Shown here one piece after another: positions 1-7,849 of a stretch of DNA of 64,000 bases. The DNA is from Fibrobacterota bacterium (GTDB taxonomy: Bacteria > Fibrobacterota > Fibrobacteria > UBA11236): positions 372,001 to 436,000 of the forward strand of contig CANKII010000001.1 in the NCBI GenBank assembly GCA_947482115.1, in the 5' to 3' direction. Numbering within the stretch: the first letter of the stretch is position 1; each line of letters starts with the position of its first letter. Made by a program: the position numbers and the translations under genes. The notes under the pieces are model-generated. The model was not told the DNA's origin. It ran no database searches and saw nothing but the letters and a program-made list of their open reading frames with translations.

Positions 1-355
1 CCACGTGCCAATTCTCTTGAAAGGTGACATAATCATAATCCACGTGAAACAGGGTCTTGGATTTGAGATTGGTAAGGGGCATGTCCAGTGCATTGGCTTG
101 TTTTGCCTTTGCCTGTATGCTGTCCGTGTAATATCCGTATTCAAATTGAAAAGTGACGGGACAAGCCTTGCTGAGTATCGCGGAATCGTTGGCCGGCGTT
201 GCCAGATAAAAATCCCGGGCTGAGGGGGAAACCACTGTTGTGACAAACACATCTTTCGCCGTTCCGGTGCAATCTTCGTTCTTATCGCATCCGATAAAGA
301 GAAGGAGTGCGAATAATGAACCGTATTTGATGAAGTTTGGAAGGGAAGAATTCAT
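1..355 (-). CDS. Lipoprotein, partial (3' end outside window)
   Basis: The reading frame opens at ATG 355 behind a good AAGGAG site and runs off the window edge without a stop, giving 118 codons. The N-terminus MNSSLPNFIKYG is followed by a hydrophobic stretch and the lipobox LFIGC, so the product should be a lipoprotein with the lipidated Cys near residue 22. The mature part (KNEDCTGTAKDVFVTTVV and onward) has no motif I recognise. Function is unknown. The 137 bases between it and the next gene presumably hold its promoter. Confidence 0.75.
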   Translation of the reverse strand, partial: MNSSLPNFIKYGSLFALLLFIGCDKNEDCTGTAKDVFVTTVVSPSARDFYLATPANDSAILSKACPVTFQFEYGYYTDSIQAKAKQANALDMPLTNLKSKTLFHVDYDYVTFQENWHV

Positions 356-492
356 GGCTGGCTCCTTGAAAAAGTTCTCCAATCAGTTGTTTAGCAGTCT
401 CACCGCTTTTATGAAAACCATCGGCCTTAAAATCCAGAATATAATTCCCTCACCACTGAGTTTACCTTGGATGCAATGAAAAACCAGACGTA

Positions 493-1032
493 CTACCTCA
501 AAGAAGGCTTCCTTCGGCCATTGATCCAATAACCTTTAATAATCCCCAAATGATCCATGGGCGAAATTCGAGGCGGAAGGCCCGATTGTTGGGGCAGCAA
601 GGAAGAGCCTTCCATCGCTTGCAGCGTATCCACCAGTTTTGGTTGGACAGCCACAAGACATCGTGGATTGGTGTATTCACATGCCAAATGCTGCACCGCA
701 TATACCGGATACTTTCCAACCTTCAATGTCCGAACATCATACGACGGTCCATAAGGTCGGATATCGGCCACGCACACCCGCTCCGGATGGCTCTCCACCA
801 CAAAGGACAAATAGAGAGAATGAGAACCCGTGTCCAAAGAGGTGTGTGTGAAACTTGTCTGACAGTTACCGTAAGCATAGCTGAGTAACTGTAGGGTAAA
901 GGGTTTGTTCGCGGGAGTCTGTTTGGGCTGGATAAACCAACCGCTGTCTTTTACAGGAGGCGCAGTGGTTTGCGCAAGAAGAAATTGTCCACCGAGGAAA
1001 AAACACACCGCCAGAACCGGAAGTTTCAACAT
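493..1032 (-). CDS. Secreted hypothetical protein
   Basis: A 179-aa protein with a clear signal peptide (MLKLPVLAVCFFLGGQ, cleavage near LLAQ-TTAPP). I chose ATG 1032 because it follows a GAGGTGA ribosome-binding site; a GTG three codons upstream (1041) is the alternative. The mature part contains four cysteines (YGNCQTSF, ERVCVADI, LACEYTNPRC) that could form two disulfides in the periplasm. I recognise no family. The flanking intergenic stretches (356-492 and 1033-1234) show no gene. Confidence 0.65.
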   Translation of the reverse strand: MLKLPVLAVCFFLGGQFLLAQTTAPPVKDSGWFIQPKQTPANKPFTLQLLSYAYGNCQTSFTHTSLDTGSHSLYLSFVVESHPERVCVADIRPYGPSYDVRTLKVGKYPVYAVQHLACEYTNPRCLVAVQPKLVDTLQAMEGSSLLPQQSGLPPRISPMDHLGIIKGYWINGRRKPSLR

Positions 1033-1234
1033 CGGACTCACCTCATTTCATACATGTTTCCCTTTTTTGGCTGTGGAAACCCTTTTATGAAAGGAGAGTA
1101 AACTGAACATCTTGTGGGTTTCCCTCCTTCGGGCTTCCACAGCGTTTATCAATAATATATCGCATTTAAGTTTCGGGACAAAGTCATTTAAAGGTCAAAA
1201 ATGCCCCGAAATAACATGCATTTGAAACCGCTAT

Positions 1235-2845
1235 TTAATGCCTGAAATGCCGTGTTCCGGTGAACACCATGGCAATGCCCAGTTCGTTCGCAGTCGCAAC
1301 TACCTCTGCATCGCGAAGGCTGCCTCCCGGCTGAACTATGTACCGGATTCCACCCTCATGAGCCGCACGAACATTGTCGTCAAACGGAAAGAAGGCGTCC
1401 GATGCCATCACACATCGACCCATGGCTTCGCGGACAAAGGCTTCGACATCCGCAAAACCTTTGGACTCCGCAATACGGGCAAGATTTTCCCGCGCCCGCG
1501 GCTGGCACAATTTCAAATTGGAATCGATGCGGTTCGGCTGACCCGGACCCATTCCCACCAAGGTGTAACATCCCGCCTCGTATTCATAACCCATCACAAT
1601 GGCATTCGACTTCACATGCTTGCAGGCTCTCCATGTGAAGCCAGCTAGCGGACGCACTTCATTGGGGAAACTCAATGTGGTCGCGGTTTCCCATTTGCGC
1701 CAAAGCTCCACATCGCGATCCTGTTCCAGCATTCCACCGAGAATGTGCTTGTAAACTTTCCGCGGTTGCGGAGCGATCAAGGTTCCCAAATCCAACAGAC
1801 GGATGTCCTTGCTTTTCTTTTGCAGAAAATCCAAAGCGTCCGGTTCGAATCCTGGAGCCACAACCGCTTCGACGAAGCGGCCTTTGAGCAACTCCGCCGT
1901 AGCCATGTCCAGCTTGCGTGAAACGGCAATGACCGAACCAAATGCGGAAACCGGATCGGCTTGCCACGCGGACTCAAAAGCCTGCGCGAGAGTTTTTCCG
2001 GTGGCGTAACCGCAGGGATTGGTGTGCTTGATGATGGCGACTGCAGGAACTTCATGAAGATCCCGAACGGCTTCAAGCGCCGCATCGGCATCCACGAGAT
2101 TGTTATAGCTCAATTCCTTGCCGTGCAATTGGCGGCAAGAACCCAGATTCGCTTCCACTCCGGGATACTCCGGATAGAATGTCGCCTTTTGATGATCGTT
2201 TTCACCATAACGCAAAGCCTTGCCGGGTTGAAAGCTGAGACGCAATACCGGCTCTTCGAACATGGCCTTGGACAAATACGTATCGATGGCGGAATCGTAA
2301 TCCGCCGTATGGCGAAAGGCTTTCACGGCCAGACGACGGCGGGTTTCCAAAGTCGTGGCACCTGAGGATTTCAACTCAGACAAAACGGTTTCATAATCCA
2401 CCGGATCGCAAATCACCGTGACATCGTTGTGATTCTTGGCCGAGGAGCGCAGCATGCTCGGACCGCCGATATCGATGTTCTCAATCACTTCTTCCAGGGC
2501 AACACCGGGTTTGGCCGCAGTTTCGCGAAAAGGGTAGAGATTCACTGCGACGATATCGATGGGATCGATTTTTTGTTCGGCGAGTTGTTTGACGTGTTCG
2601 GGCTGACCACGCATCGCGAGAATGCCGCCGTGAATGTGCGGATGCAGGGTCTTCACCCGGCCGTCAAGAATCTCCGGGGAGCCGGTGTGTTCGGAAACCT
2701 GCACTGCGGGAACGCCGTTGTCCTGCAAGTGCTTGAGCGTGCCGCCGGTGCTGAGGATGCGCCAGCCGAGTTGGGTGAGGCCTTGTGCAAATTCCAGCGT
2801 GCCGCGTTTGTCGGAGACGCTTATAAGGGCTGTTTTAGTCGACAC
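1235..2845 (-). CDS. purH: Bifunctional AICAR transformylase / IMP cyclohydrolase
   Basis: Catalyses the last two steps of de novo IMP synthesis: formylation of AICAR using 10-formyl-THF, then ring closure. The N-terminal cyclohydrolase (MGS-like) domain shows ALISVSDKRG, LSTGGT and LDGRVKTLHPHIHGGIL; the transformylase domain shows the catalytic IIKHTNPCG and ends SLRDAEVVATANELGIAMVFTGTRHFRH. The frame stays open upstream, but homology begins at GTG 2845 (V-STKTALISVSDKRG), which has AAGGA five bases before it. That start gives 536 aa, normal for PurH, and overlaps the purC stop by 11 bp, so the two genes are probably translationally coupled. Confidence 0.97.
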   Translation of the reverse strand: MSTKTALISVSDKRGTLEFAQGLTQLGWRILSTGGTLKHLQDNGVPAVQVSEHTGSPEILDGRVKTLHPHIHGGILAMRGQPEHVKQLAEQKIDPIDIVAVNLYPFRETAAKPGVALEEVIENIDIGGPSMLRSSAKNHNDVTVICDPVDYETVLSELKSSGATTLETRRRLAVKAFRHTADYDSAIDTYLSKAMFEEPVLRLSFQPGKALRYGENDHQKATFYPEYPGVEANLGSCRQLHGKELSYNNLVDADAALEAVRDLHEVPAVAIIKHTNPCGYATGKTLAQAFESAWQADPVSAFGSVIAVSRKLDMATAELLKGRFVEAVVAPGFEPDALDFLQKKSKDIRLLDLGTLIAPQPRKVYKHILGGMLEQDRDVELWRKWETATTLSFPNEVRPLAGFTWRACKHVKSNAIVMGYEYEAGCYTLVGMGPGQPNRIDSNLKLCQPRARENLARIAESKGFADVEAFVREAMGRCVMASDAFFPFDDNVRAAHEGGIRYIVQPGGSLRDAEVVATANELGIAMVFTGTRHFRH

Positions 2846-3725
2846 GGAAATCCTTCCCGGTGAGAATACGATGGGCTTCGAGGTATTTGTTGCGCGTGTT
2901 TTCCACCACTTCAGGTGGCAACTCCGGACCCGGATCGGTTTTGTCCCAGTCGAGGGTTTCGAGATAATCGCGCAGATATTGTTTGTCAAAACTCTTTTGA
3001 TCCCGGCCCTCTTCATAATCGGAGGCGGGCCAGAAGCGTGAAGAATCGGGCGTCAGAACTTCATCAATGACAATGGTTTGTCCGTCGACTCCACCGAATT
3101 CAAACTTCGTGTCGGCAAGAATCACACCGCGGGTAAGCGCGTAGTCACGCGCGCGCGAATAAATTTCCAGACTGCGATTGCGCAATTCAATGGACGCATC
3201 CTCGCCGATCATGGCAACCATGGTTTCAAAGGAGATGTTTTCGTCATGGCCGATGTCATTTTTAGCAGCGGGAGTGAACAGGGGCTTGAGCAGCCGGGAG
3301 CTTTGTTTCAAGCCCGATGGCAATTTGAGCCCGCACACAGTTCCCGTGCGCTGATAATCTTTCCAACCTGAACCCGCCAGATAACCTCGCACGACGCATT
3401 CCACGTCAAAGCGTTTCGCTTTTTTGACCAGCATGGATCGGCCGCGCAGCCAATCCGAATAAGGTTTGAGCGCTGCGGGAAACTGCGACACATCCGCTGT
3501 CACTAAATGACAGGGCTCTTTCAAATAATCAAACCAGAAAAGGGATATCTGCGTGAGGATTCTCCCCTTGTCCGGAATCGGGGTGGGGAGGATGACGTCG
3601 AAGGCGGAAATGCGATCCGAAGCCACGATGAGCAGATGTTCTCCCAAATCGTACACGTCACGAACCTTGCCGCGGCGGAAGAGGGGAAATTCGGTGATTG
3701 TGGGTTCGGAGGGGTTGATTTGCAC
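2835..3725 (-). CDS. purC: Phosphoribosylaminoimidazole-succinocarboxamide synthase
   Basis: SAICAR synthase, which joins CAIR and aspartate with ATP in purine synthesis. At 296 aa it is the longer ADE1-like form. Visible motifs are RRGKVRDVYDLG near the N-terminus, ASDRISAFDVILPTPIPDKG, VECVVRGYLAGSGWKDY and the DTKFEFG motif followed by VIDEVLTPDSSRFW. Translation starts at GTG 3725 with no obvious Shine-Dalgarno. It heads a two-gene purC-purH unit, with purH starting inside its last codons. Confidence 0.97.
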   Translation of the reverse strand: MQINPSEPTITEFPLFRRGKVRDVYDLGEHLLIVASDRISAFDVILPTPIPDKGRILTQISLFWFDYLKEPCHLVTADVSQFPAALKPYSDWLRGRSMLVKKAKRFDVECVVRGYLAGSGWKDYQRTGTVCGLKLPSGLKQSSRLLKPLFTPAAKNDIGHDENISFETMVAMIGEDASIELRNRSLEIYSRARDYALTRGVILADTKFEFGGVDGQTIVIDEVLTPDSSRFWPASDYEEGRDQKSFDKQYLRDYLETLDWDKTDPGPELPPEVVENTRNKYLEAHRILTGKDFRVD

Positions 3726-3776
3726 GGGCCAAAGTTAAGAAAACCCAAACTTTTATTAACGGGATAATGTCCTGTT

Positions 3777-3804
3777 TTGACATCTTTAAATTGTTTTGGA
3801 TACT
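3777..3804 (+). promoter_or_regulatory. Candidate sigma70-type promoter for the lipoprotein at 3838
   Basis: TTGACA at 3777-3782 is a perfect -35. After a 16-base spacer comes GATACT at 3799-3804, a 4/6 match to the -10. Transcription would begin about 25 bases before the ATG at 3838. It lies in the 112-bp divergent region between purC and the lipoprotein. Assigned by sequence match only. Confidence 0.5.
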
Positions 3805-3837
3805 TTGCTGGAATAAAACCCGACTGAAAGGGAAAAA

Positions 3838-4692
3838 ATGATTCAAACACGGCTTCTCATTGTTTTCATTGCACTCGCGTACCTTGGATGTGATAAATCC
3901 ACCGGCCCGTCCTCGACACCGACACCCAACCCCCTGTTTGCCTTCGCCACTGTTTCTGCCAAAGACGGATCAGGTAACGGTATTTTCCGCTGGACTTATA
4001 CGGGACAGGACTCGTTAACCCGAATAAAATGGGAGAACACATCCACAACACCCGCTACTCTGGTTGCTGACATTCCGGATATCACCTATACCGGTGGCCA
4101 TTTGTCCAAAATCGAAGTCAACCTGAAAGACAATCAACAAGTCAGCTTTAAATACACTTATTCGGCAACCTACAACGCTGCAGGTGGGCTGGTTAAAATC
4201 ACATGGCTGGATTCACGATATCCCACCCGACTCTGGAATTACGACTTGGAATACGAAGGAGGCCGGGCCGTCCAGTTCAACAAATACCGTACAACCAACG
4301 GCGTTCCAGATGCCGGAACGAGCCGGATTTTTGCCTTTACCTACAACTCCGATGGAAATATCACCCAGGCCGTCGAATCCGGGTCAAACAGCCGGACGCA
4401 CACCTTTAAATACGACGACAAGCTGAACAAGGGTTTCGGAAACGAGGCACTGGCCTTCATCTCGATGGGGGAGGTTTCCAGCACATTGAATCATTTTTGG
4501 GGGCAAACATTTATGCTGACCCTGACCAAAAACAATGTGACTGAAGATGTCATTACCACTACAACCACCACGGAAAAGCATGCCTACGATTATACTTATG
4601 CCGCCGATGGAAGCATTACCGCAGTTGCGGATACATGGACCTTGGTCAATGGGACCCAATCCACCTCCAACTGGATTCTAACCGCTCCCTGA
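3838..4692 (+). CDS. Lipoprotein of unknown function
   Basis: 284 aa. The signal peptide MIQTRLLIVFIALAYLGC ends in the lipobox AYLGC, followed by a Ser/Thr/Pro linker (DKSTGPSSTPTPNP). The rest is rich in Thr, Tyr and Asn with repeated strands of the type KIEVNLKDNQ, SFKYTYSATYNAAGGLVKI and FAFTYNSDGNITQ. This pattern, short sentences around YNxxG, resembles RHS/YD-type or DUF4595-like beta repeats in Bacteroidota lipoproteins; that resemblance is an impression, not a tested assignment. It is probably exposed on the envelope. The gene starts about 25 bases after a TTGACA promoter. Confidence 0.75.
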   Translation: MIQTRLLIVFIALAYLGCDKSTGPSSTPTPNPLFAFATVSAKDGSGNGIFRWTYTGQDSLTRIKWENTSTTPATLVADIPDITYTGGHLSKIEVNLKDNQQVSFKYTYSATYNAAGGLVKITWLDSRYPTRLWNYDLEYEGGRAVQFNKYRTTNGVPDAGTSRIFAFTYNSDGNITQAVESGSNSRTHTFKYDDKLNKGFGNEALAFISMGEVSSTLNHFWGQTFMLTLTKNNVTEDVITTTTTTEKHAYDYTYAADGSITAVADTWTLVNGTQSTSNWILTAP

Positions 4693-4714
4693 TATTTGGA
4701 AAGGATGATTGCTC

Positions 4715-5263
4715 ATGCCCGTAACTGAAGACGCCCGATTCCTGACTTTGGGACCCGAAGTGGCTGCCCGCATCCAGTCACGGGAATTCGTTCTGTTGTC
4801 CTACATGGCTCTTGCGGGGACACTGTTATCCGCCGCCCTGACGACGGATGATCATGTGGAACTTTCCCTGGCCATTCCCTATATCGCCCTCGCCAGTTCG
4901 TTGCTCACTATGCATCATGACTTGATGATCGGGGCCATTTCGGATTTTATGAAGGAGCTTACCAAGGATTCCCCCGGCCTGCTCTGGCATCATGATCCCC
5001 GATTCCTGCCGCGCGGACTTCGCTACCGTACCATTCGCGATGTGGGGGCGGGCTTCTTCAAGATTTTTACCGTGGCTTCATCGCTCTTTTTAACCCGCGA
5101 ACACATTTCCCGACATGCTTCCGTCAATCTACCCGTAGTGATTTGGTGGGGGGGACTGATTTGCGGCCTGGGAGTTCTCGGAGTGATGCTTCTTACATGG
5201 GGCATCCGGAACGAGAAGCCCTTCGCCAAACGATTCTGGTTCGTGGAAACCCTGATCGGTTAA
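4715..5263 (+). CDS. Small integral membrane protein
   Basis: 182 aa. I chose ATG 4715 because GGAAAGGA lies nine bases upstream; a TTG two codons earlier is the alternative. Likely membrane spans are residues about 28-45 (LSYMALAGTLLSAAL), 50-66 (LAIPYIALASSLLTM), 112-124 (FKIFTVASSLFL) and 140-162 (VIWWGGLICGLGVLGVMLLTW). Between the second and third is a polar loop rich in His and Asp (MHHDLMIG, LLWHHDPRFLPRG). No family recognised. It follows the lipoprotein by about 20 bases in the same direction and may be co-transcribed with it. Confidence 0.7.
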   Translation: MPVTEDARFLTLGPEVAARIQSREFVLLSYMALAGTLLSAALTTDDHVELSLAIPYIALASSLLTMHHDLMIGAISDFMKELTKDSPGLLWHHDPRFLPRGLRYRTIRDVGAGFFKIFTVASSLFLTREHISRHASVNLPVVIWWGGLICGLGVLGVMLLTWGIRNEKPFAKRFWFVETLIG

Positions 5264-5286
5264 CCGATTTCGAATTCAAAATTTAT

Positions 5287-6171
5287 TCAGGGAATCAGCA
5301 CACCAGTGGCGGTGGCGTTCACTGTAATCTGACCGACCTTGCCGATGAGCACGGAAAGGCTGGCCTTTCCAGTAGTGGGCCCCACCCAATTCAAGGTGAG
5401 CGGGATGGATGCATCCAGACCGGAAGTGGCGGTAAAGGTCGTAGAACCGTCGAACAGCTGGCTTGCCGGAGTTATGGAATTCACAATCCCGTAAGCTTGC
5501 AATTCAATGGTATGAACCTGGTTCACCGTCACGTAATCATATTTCAAATCCACCGTGGAATTGGGAATGAAATACGTTTTGGAAGAATCGACCACAATCT
5601 TTCCATCCACCTTCAAGACAATGCGATTGATGTGCAGGGCCTGTTTGGCAGTTCCCGTGGCGGAGCCGATGCTGTCGGGAATATTCAGAAATTTGACATC
5701 GTACATGCTGAATCTCGAGCCCAGATTCAGGGAAACATTGGACGTGTCTCCTGCGTAGAGCAGGGGAGTGCTGGCAGAATCCGCGTGAATGACGCTGTCT
5801 TTCATGTCCTGTGTCAGCGCGATCACTTTCCATAAACGCAGCGGAGTCAGGGCATAGTCACGGAAAATATTTTGATCCCCCGTCGCTGAAGTATTCAGGG
5901 CGGGACTTGTTGCAGTGGTTACGGTGTCCACCAAAGTGTCTTTGGCATCCGAGATCAAAACAATGACGAGTCGTTTCAATGAAATCGTGGAGGTCTTAGC
6001 CAGACTACCCACGCGCGCAACACCCACAGTCAGCTTCAAATGGCTGGCAGGGCTGGAAGAACCCGGGTGATCATACTGTGTGTTTACCGCAGAATCACAT
6101 CCGGTGAATCCCGCCAAACAAATCAGAAGAAGACCGGATACTGCGGCTTTTTTAAAAGACGACAGGGACAC
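5287..6171 (-). CDS. Paralogous lipoprotein, copy A of three
   Basis: 294 aa from GTG 6171, two bases after the stop of copy B; GAAGGA lies nine bases upstream inside copy B's end. The signal peptide ends in the lipobox LAGFTGC. The body shares an architecture with copy C (6691-7578): a segment with SISLKRLVIVLIS and a D-T-x-x-D-T motif, then LRLWKVIALTQDMKDSVIH, then LLYAGDTSNVSLNLGSRFSMYDVKFL, and a C-terminal strand block ending GPTTGKASLSVLIGKVGQIT. It looks like an all-beta surface lipoprotein. Function unknown; it is the last gene of a three-gene operon. Confidence 0.8.
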   Translation of the reverse strand: MSLSSFKKAAVSGLLLICLAGFTGCDSAVNTQYDHPGSSSPASHLKLTVGVARVGSLAKTSTISLKRLVIVLISDAKDTLVDTVTTATSPALNTSATGDQNIFRDYALTPLRLWKVIALTQDMKDSVIHADSASTPLLYAGDTSNVSLNLGSRFSMYDVKFLNIPDSIGSATGTAKQALHINRIVLKVDGKIVVDSSKTYFIPNSTVDLKYDYVTVNQVHTIELQAYGIVNSITPASQLFDGSTTFTATSGLDASIPLTLNWVGPTTGKASLSVLIGKVGQITVNATATGVLIP

Positions 6172-6173
6172 GA

Positions 6174-6632
6174 CTACGATTCCTTCAAACTCAGTGTGAG
6201 ATGTTCCGTTCCGGAAATTTTCAGCAGCGTGGTGGTGGCGGAGTCGACATGCAGGATGTGATGCTGGTTGTCCATCGTTTTGGCAACCACTTTCCACACA
6301 CGCAGAGGCTCCAGATTGTAGGCCATGTTGAACGTCTGCAGCTTTGCCCCGTCCGGATTCAAAGCCGGAGAAGTTTTGGCGGTGATCGTTTCCAAAATGG
6401 TGTCGTTCGCGCTGGAAGTCAGACAGATGACGATGGCATGTATGGATGCGGATGAGGAACGCGGATAATCCGTGTTCACCACTCCGACTTTGACTTTCAG
6501 ATGCGCATCCTGAAGGGGATCCGAGGATTCCGTGTGCCCGAAGCATCCGACAACCAAAAGCGAACCGGTTACGATGGCACCCAGTGCCAGGGTGCCGGTT
6601 GCAATGAGTTTGTTGAAGTTCAGGTAGGCCAC
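6174..6632 (-). CDS. Truncated paralogous lipoprotein, copy B of three
   Basis: 152 aa with lipobox SLLVVGC. Residues about 40-150 align with copies A and C: AIVICLTSSANDTILETI, LEPLRVWKVVAKTMD, VDSATTTLLKISGTEHLTLS. It then stops at LKES, exactly where its paralogs continue with SMYDxKFL and another 150 residues. Copy A's start codon follows two bases after the stop, so no remnant of the missing half remains. The frame is otherwise clean with a normal start, so it may still make a stable one-domain protein. Same operon as its neighbours. Confidence 0.75.
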   Translation of the reverse strand: MAYLNFNKLIATGTLALGAIVTGSLLVVGCFGHTESSDPLQDAHLKVKVGVVNTDYPRSSSASIHAIVICLTSSANDTILETITAKTSPALNPDGAKLQTFNMAYNLEPLRVWKVVAKTMDNQHHILHVDSATTTLLKISGTEHLTLSLKES

Positions 6633-6690
6633 GAGTCAATCCTCTTTCAGTTCTTCAGTTTTTTGATTTGATTCAGAGAGTTACAGGGCG

Positions 6691-7578
6691 TTAGTTAATC
6701 TGGTTCGTTGCCGAAGTTGCATTGACGGTAACCTTGCCTACCTTGCCGATGACTGCCGAGAGGTGACCGGTACCGGTCGTAGGACCAACCCAAGCCAAAG
6801 TCATCGCCACCGTGGAATCCGAACCGGCTCCGACGTTAATCGTCTGCGTGCCGCTGAACAGCGGGTTCGCAACATCCCAGGAATACATCGGACCATAAGC
6901 AAGCAACTGAATCGAATGACTTCCCACCGTCACGTAGTCGTAGGACAAAACCGCAGTAGCAAGCTTGGTGAAATACGGACCAGGAGCCACAGTCGAGTCC
7001 ACTTTGGTCACGCCGTCCACCTTGAGAACCAAACGGTTCAGGTTCAATACCTGCTTCGAAGTACCGACCACCGAAGAGTTGATGCTGTCGGGCAAAGTCA
7101 GGAATTTGGCATCATACATGCTGAAGTGAGAGGACAAGCTCAGGGAGATGAATGCCGTATCCGCGGCATAAAGCACCGTGGTCGTTGCCGAGTCCTGGTG
7201 GATGACGCTGTCCTTGGTGTCCATCGTGGTGGCAACCAGTTTCCAGGTGCGCAAGGGCTTCAGGGTGTAATCCTTGGCGATGGTCTGGGCCGAGGTGGAC
7301 GTCGCGCTCAAGGACGGGGTCGTGCTTGAAGTGATGGTGTCCCGGATGGTATCACTGGTATTTGAGGTCAGCACTATAATCAGCTTGGACAGCGAAATCG
7401 TGTTGGACTTGGCCAGCGTCACGACGGGATCCATGCCGACGCGCATTTTGATGGCAGTGCCCTGGTCATTCTTGATTGCGGGAGCAGAGCTGCTCTGTTC
7501 CATGCAACCGACGAAGTTCAGGCCGGCGGCCAGAAGGGCGGTCATTCCGAGATTTTTGAGAGTTGAGGTACCGAACAT
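6691..7578 (-). CDS. Paralogous lipoprotein, copy C of three
   Basis: 295 aa from ATG 7578, six bases after AAGGAG. The signal peptide MFGTSTLKNLGMTALLAAG ends in the lipobox LNFVGC. The domain order matches copy A: N-terminal NTISLSKLIIVLTSNTSDTI, central LRTWKLVATTMDTKDSVIH, then FISLSLSSHFSMYDAKFL and a C-terminal block ending GPTTGTGHLSAVIGKVGKVT. It is the first gene of the operon and probably the parental copy. Likely an outer-membrane or surface lipoprotein; I do not know its function. Confidence 0.8.
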   Translation of the reverse strand: MFGTSTLKNLGMTALLAAGLNFVGCMEQSSSAPAIKNDQGTAIKMRVGMDPVVTLAKSNTISLSKLIIVLTSNTSDTIRDTITSSTTPSLSATSTSAQTIAKDYTLKPLRTWKLVATTMDTKDSVIHQDSATTTVLYAADTAFISLSLSSHFSMYDAKFLTLPDSINSSVVGTSKQVLNLNRLVLKVDGVTKVDSTVAPGPYFTKLATAVLSYDYVTVGSHSIQLLAYGPMYSWDVANPLFSGTQTINVGAGSDSTVAMTLAWVGPTTGTGHLSAVIGKVGKVTVNATSATNQIN

Positions 7579-7636
7579 TTGGGCTCCTTGTTGTGTTGCT
7601 TTTTTGTGAAAGTTTTTTGGCGTTTGTCTGACAGAA

Positions 7637-7665
7637 AGAATACGGTGATACGGAGTCTGGGTCAA
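7637..7665 (-). promoter_or_regulatory. Candidate promoter of the three-lipoprotein operon
   Basis: Read on the minus strand, TTGACC (7665-7660) is a 5/6 match to the -35. After a 17-base spacer comes TATTCT (7642-7637), a 4/6 match to the -10. Transcription would start near 7630, about 50 bases before ATG 7578. Upstream, at about 7676-7775, is a very A+T-rich stretch that could act as an UP element. Within the remaining 7579-7849 gap I see no gene. Confidence 0.55.
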
Positions 7666-7849
7666 CGGTTTTTTGGAAAATTGAATTAAATATTGTGACT
7701 AATTATAATTTTAAACTATTAAAAACCTATTATTTTAATTAAAAAACGATTTATTTACCTTAAATTTTATACATAGTACGTATCAATTTCCGGAATTGAA
7801 ACGAGAGATCGAAGTGAAATTTGGGGGGATTTTTAGGGCAAAAATCCGT

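Noticed and set aside
1070-1143. Inverted repeat GCTGTGGAA / TTCCACAGC upstream of the secreted protein at 493-1032
   Set aside because: The arms are 56 bases apart and compete with a second imperfect pairing (GGAAACCC with GGGTTTCC). No gene context makes it an operator or riboswitch, so I did not list it.
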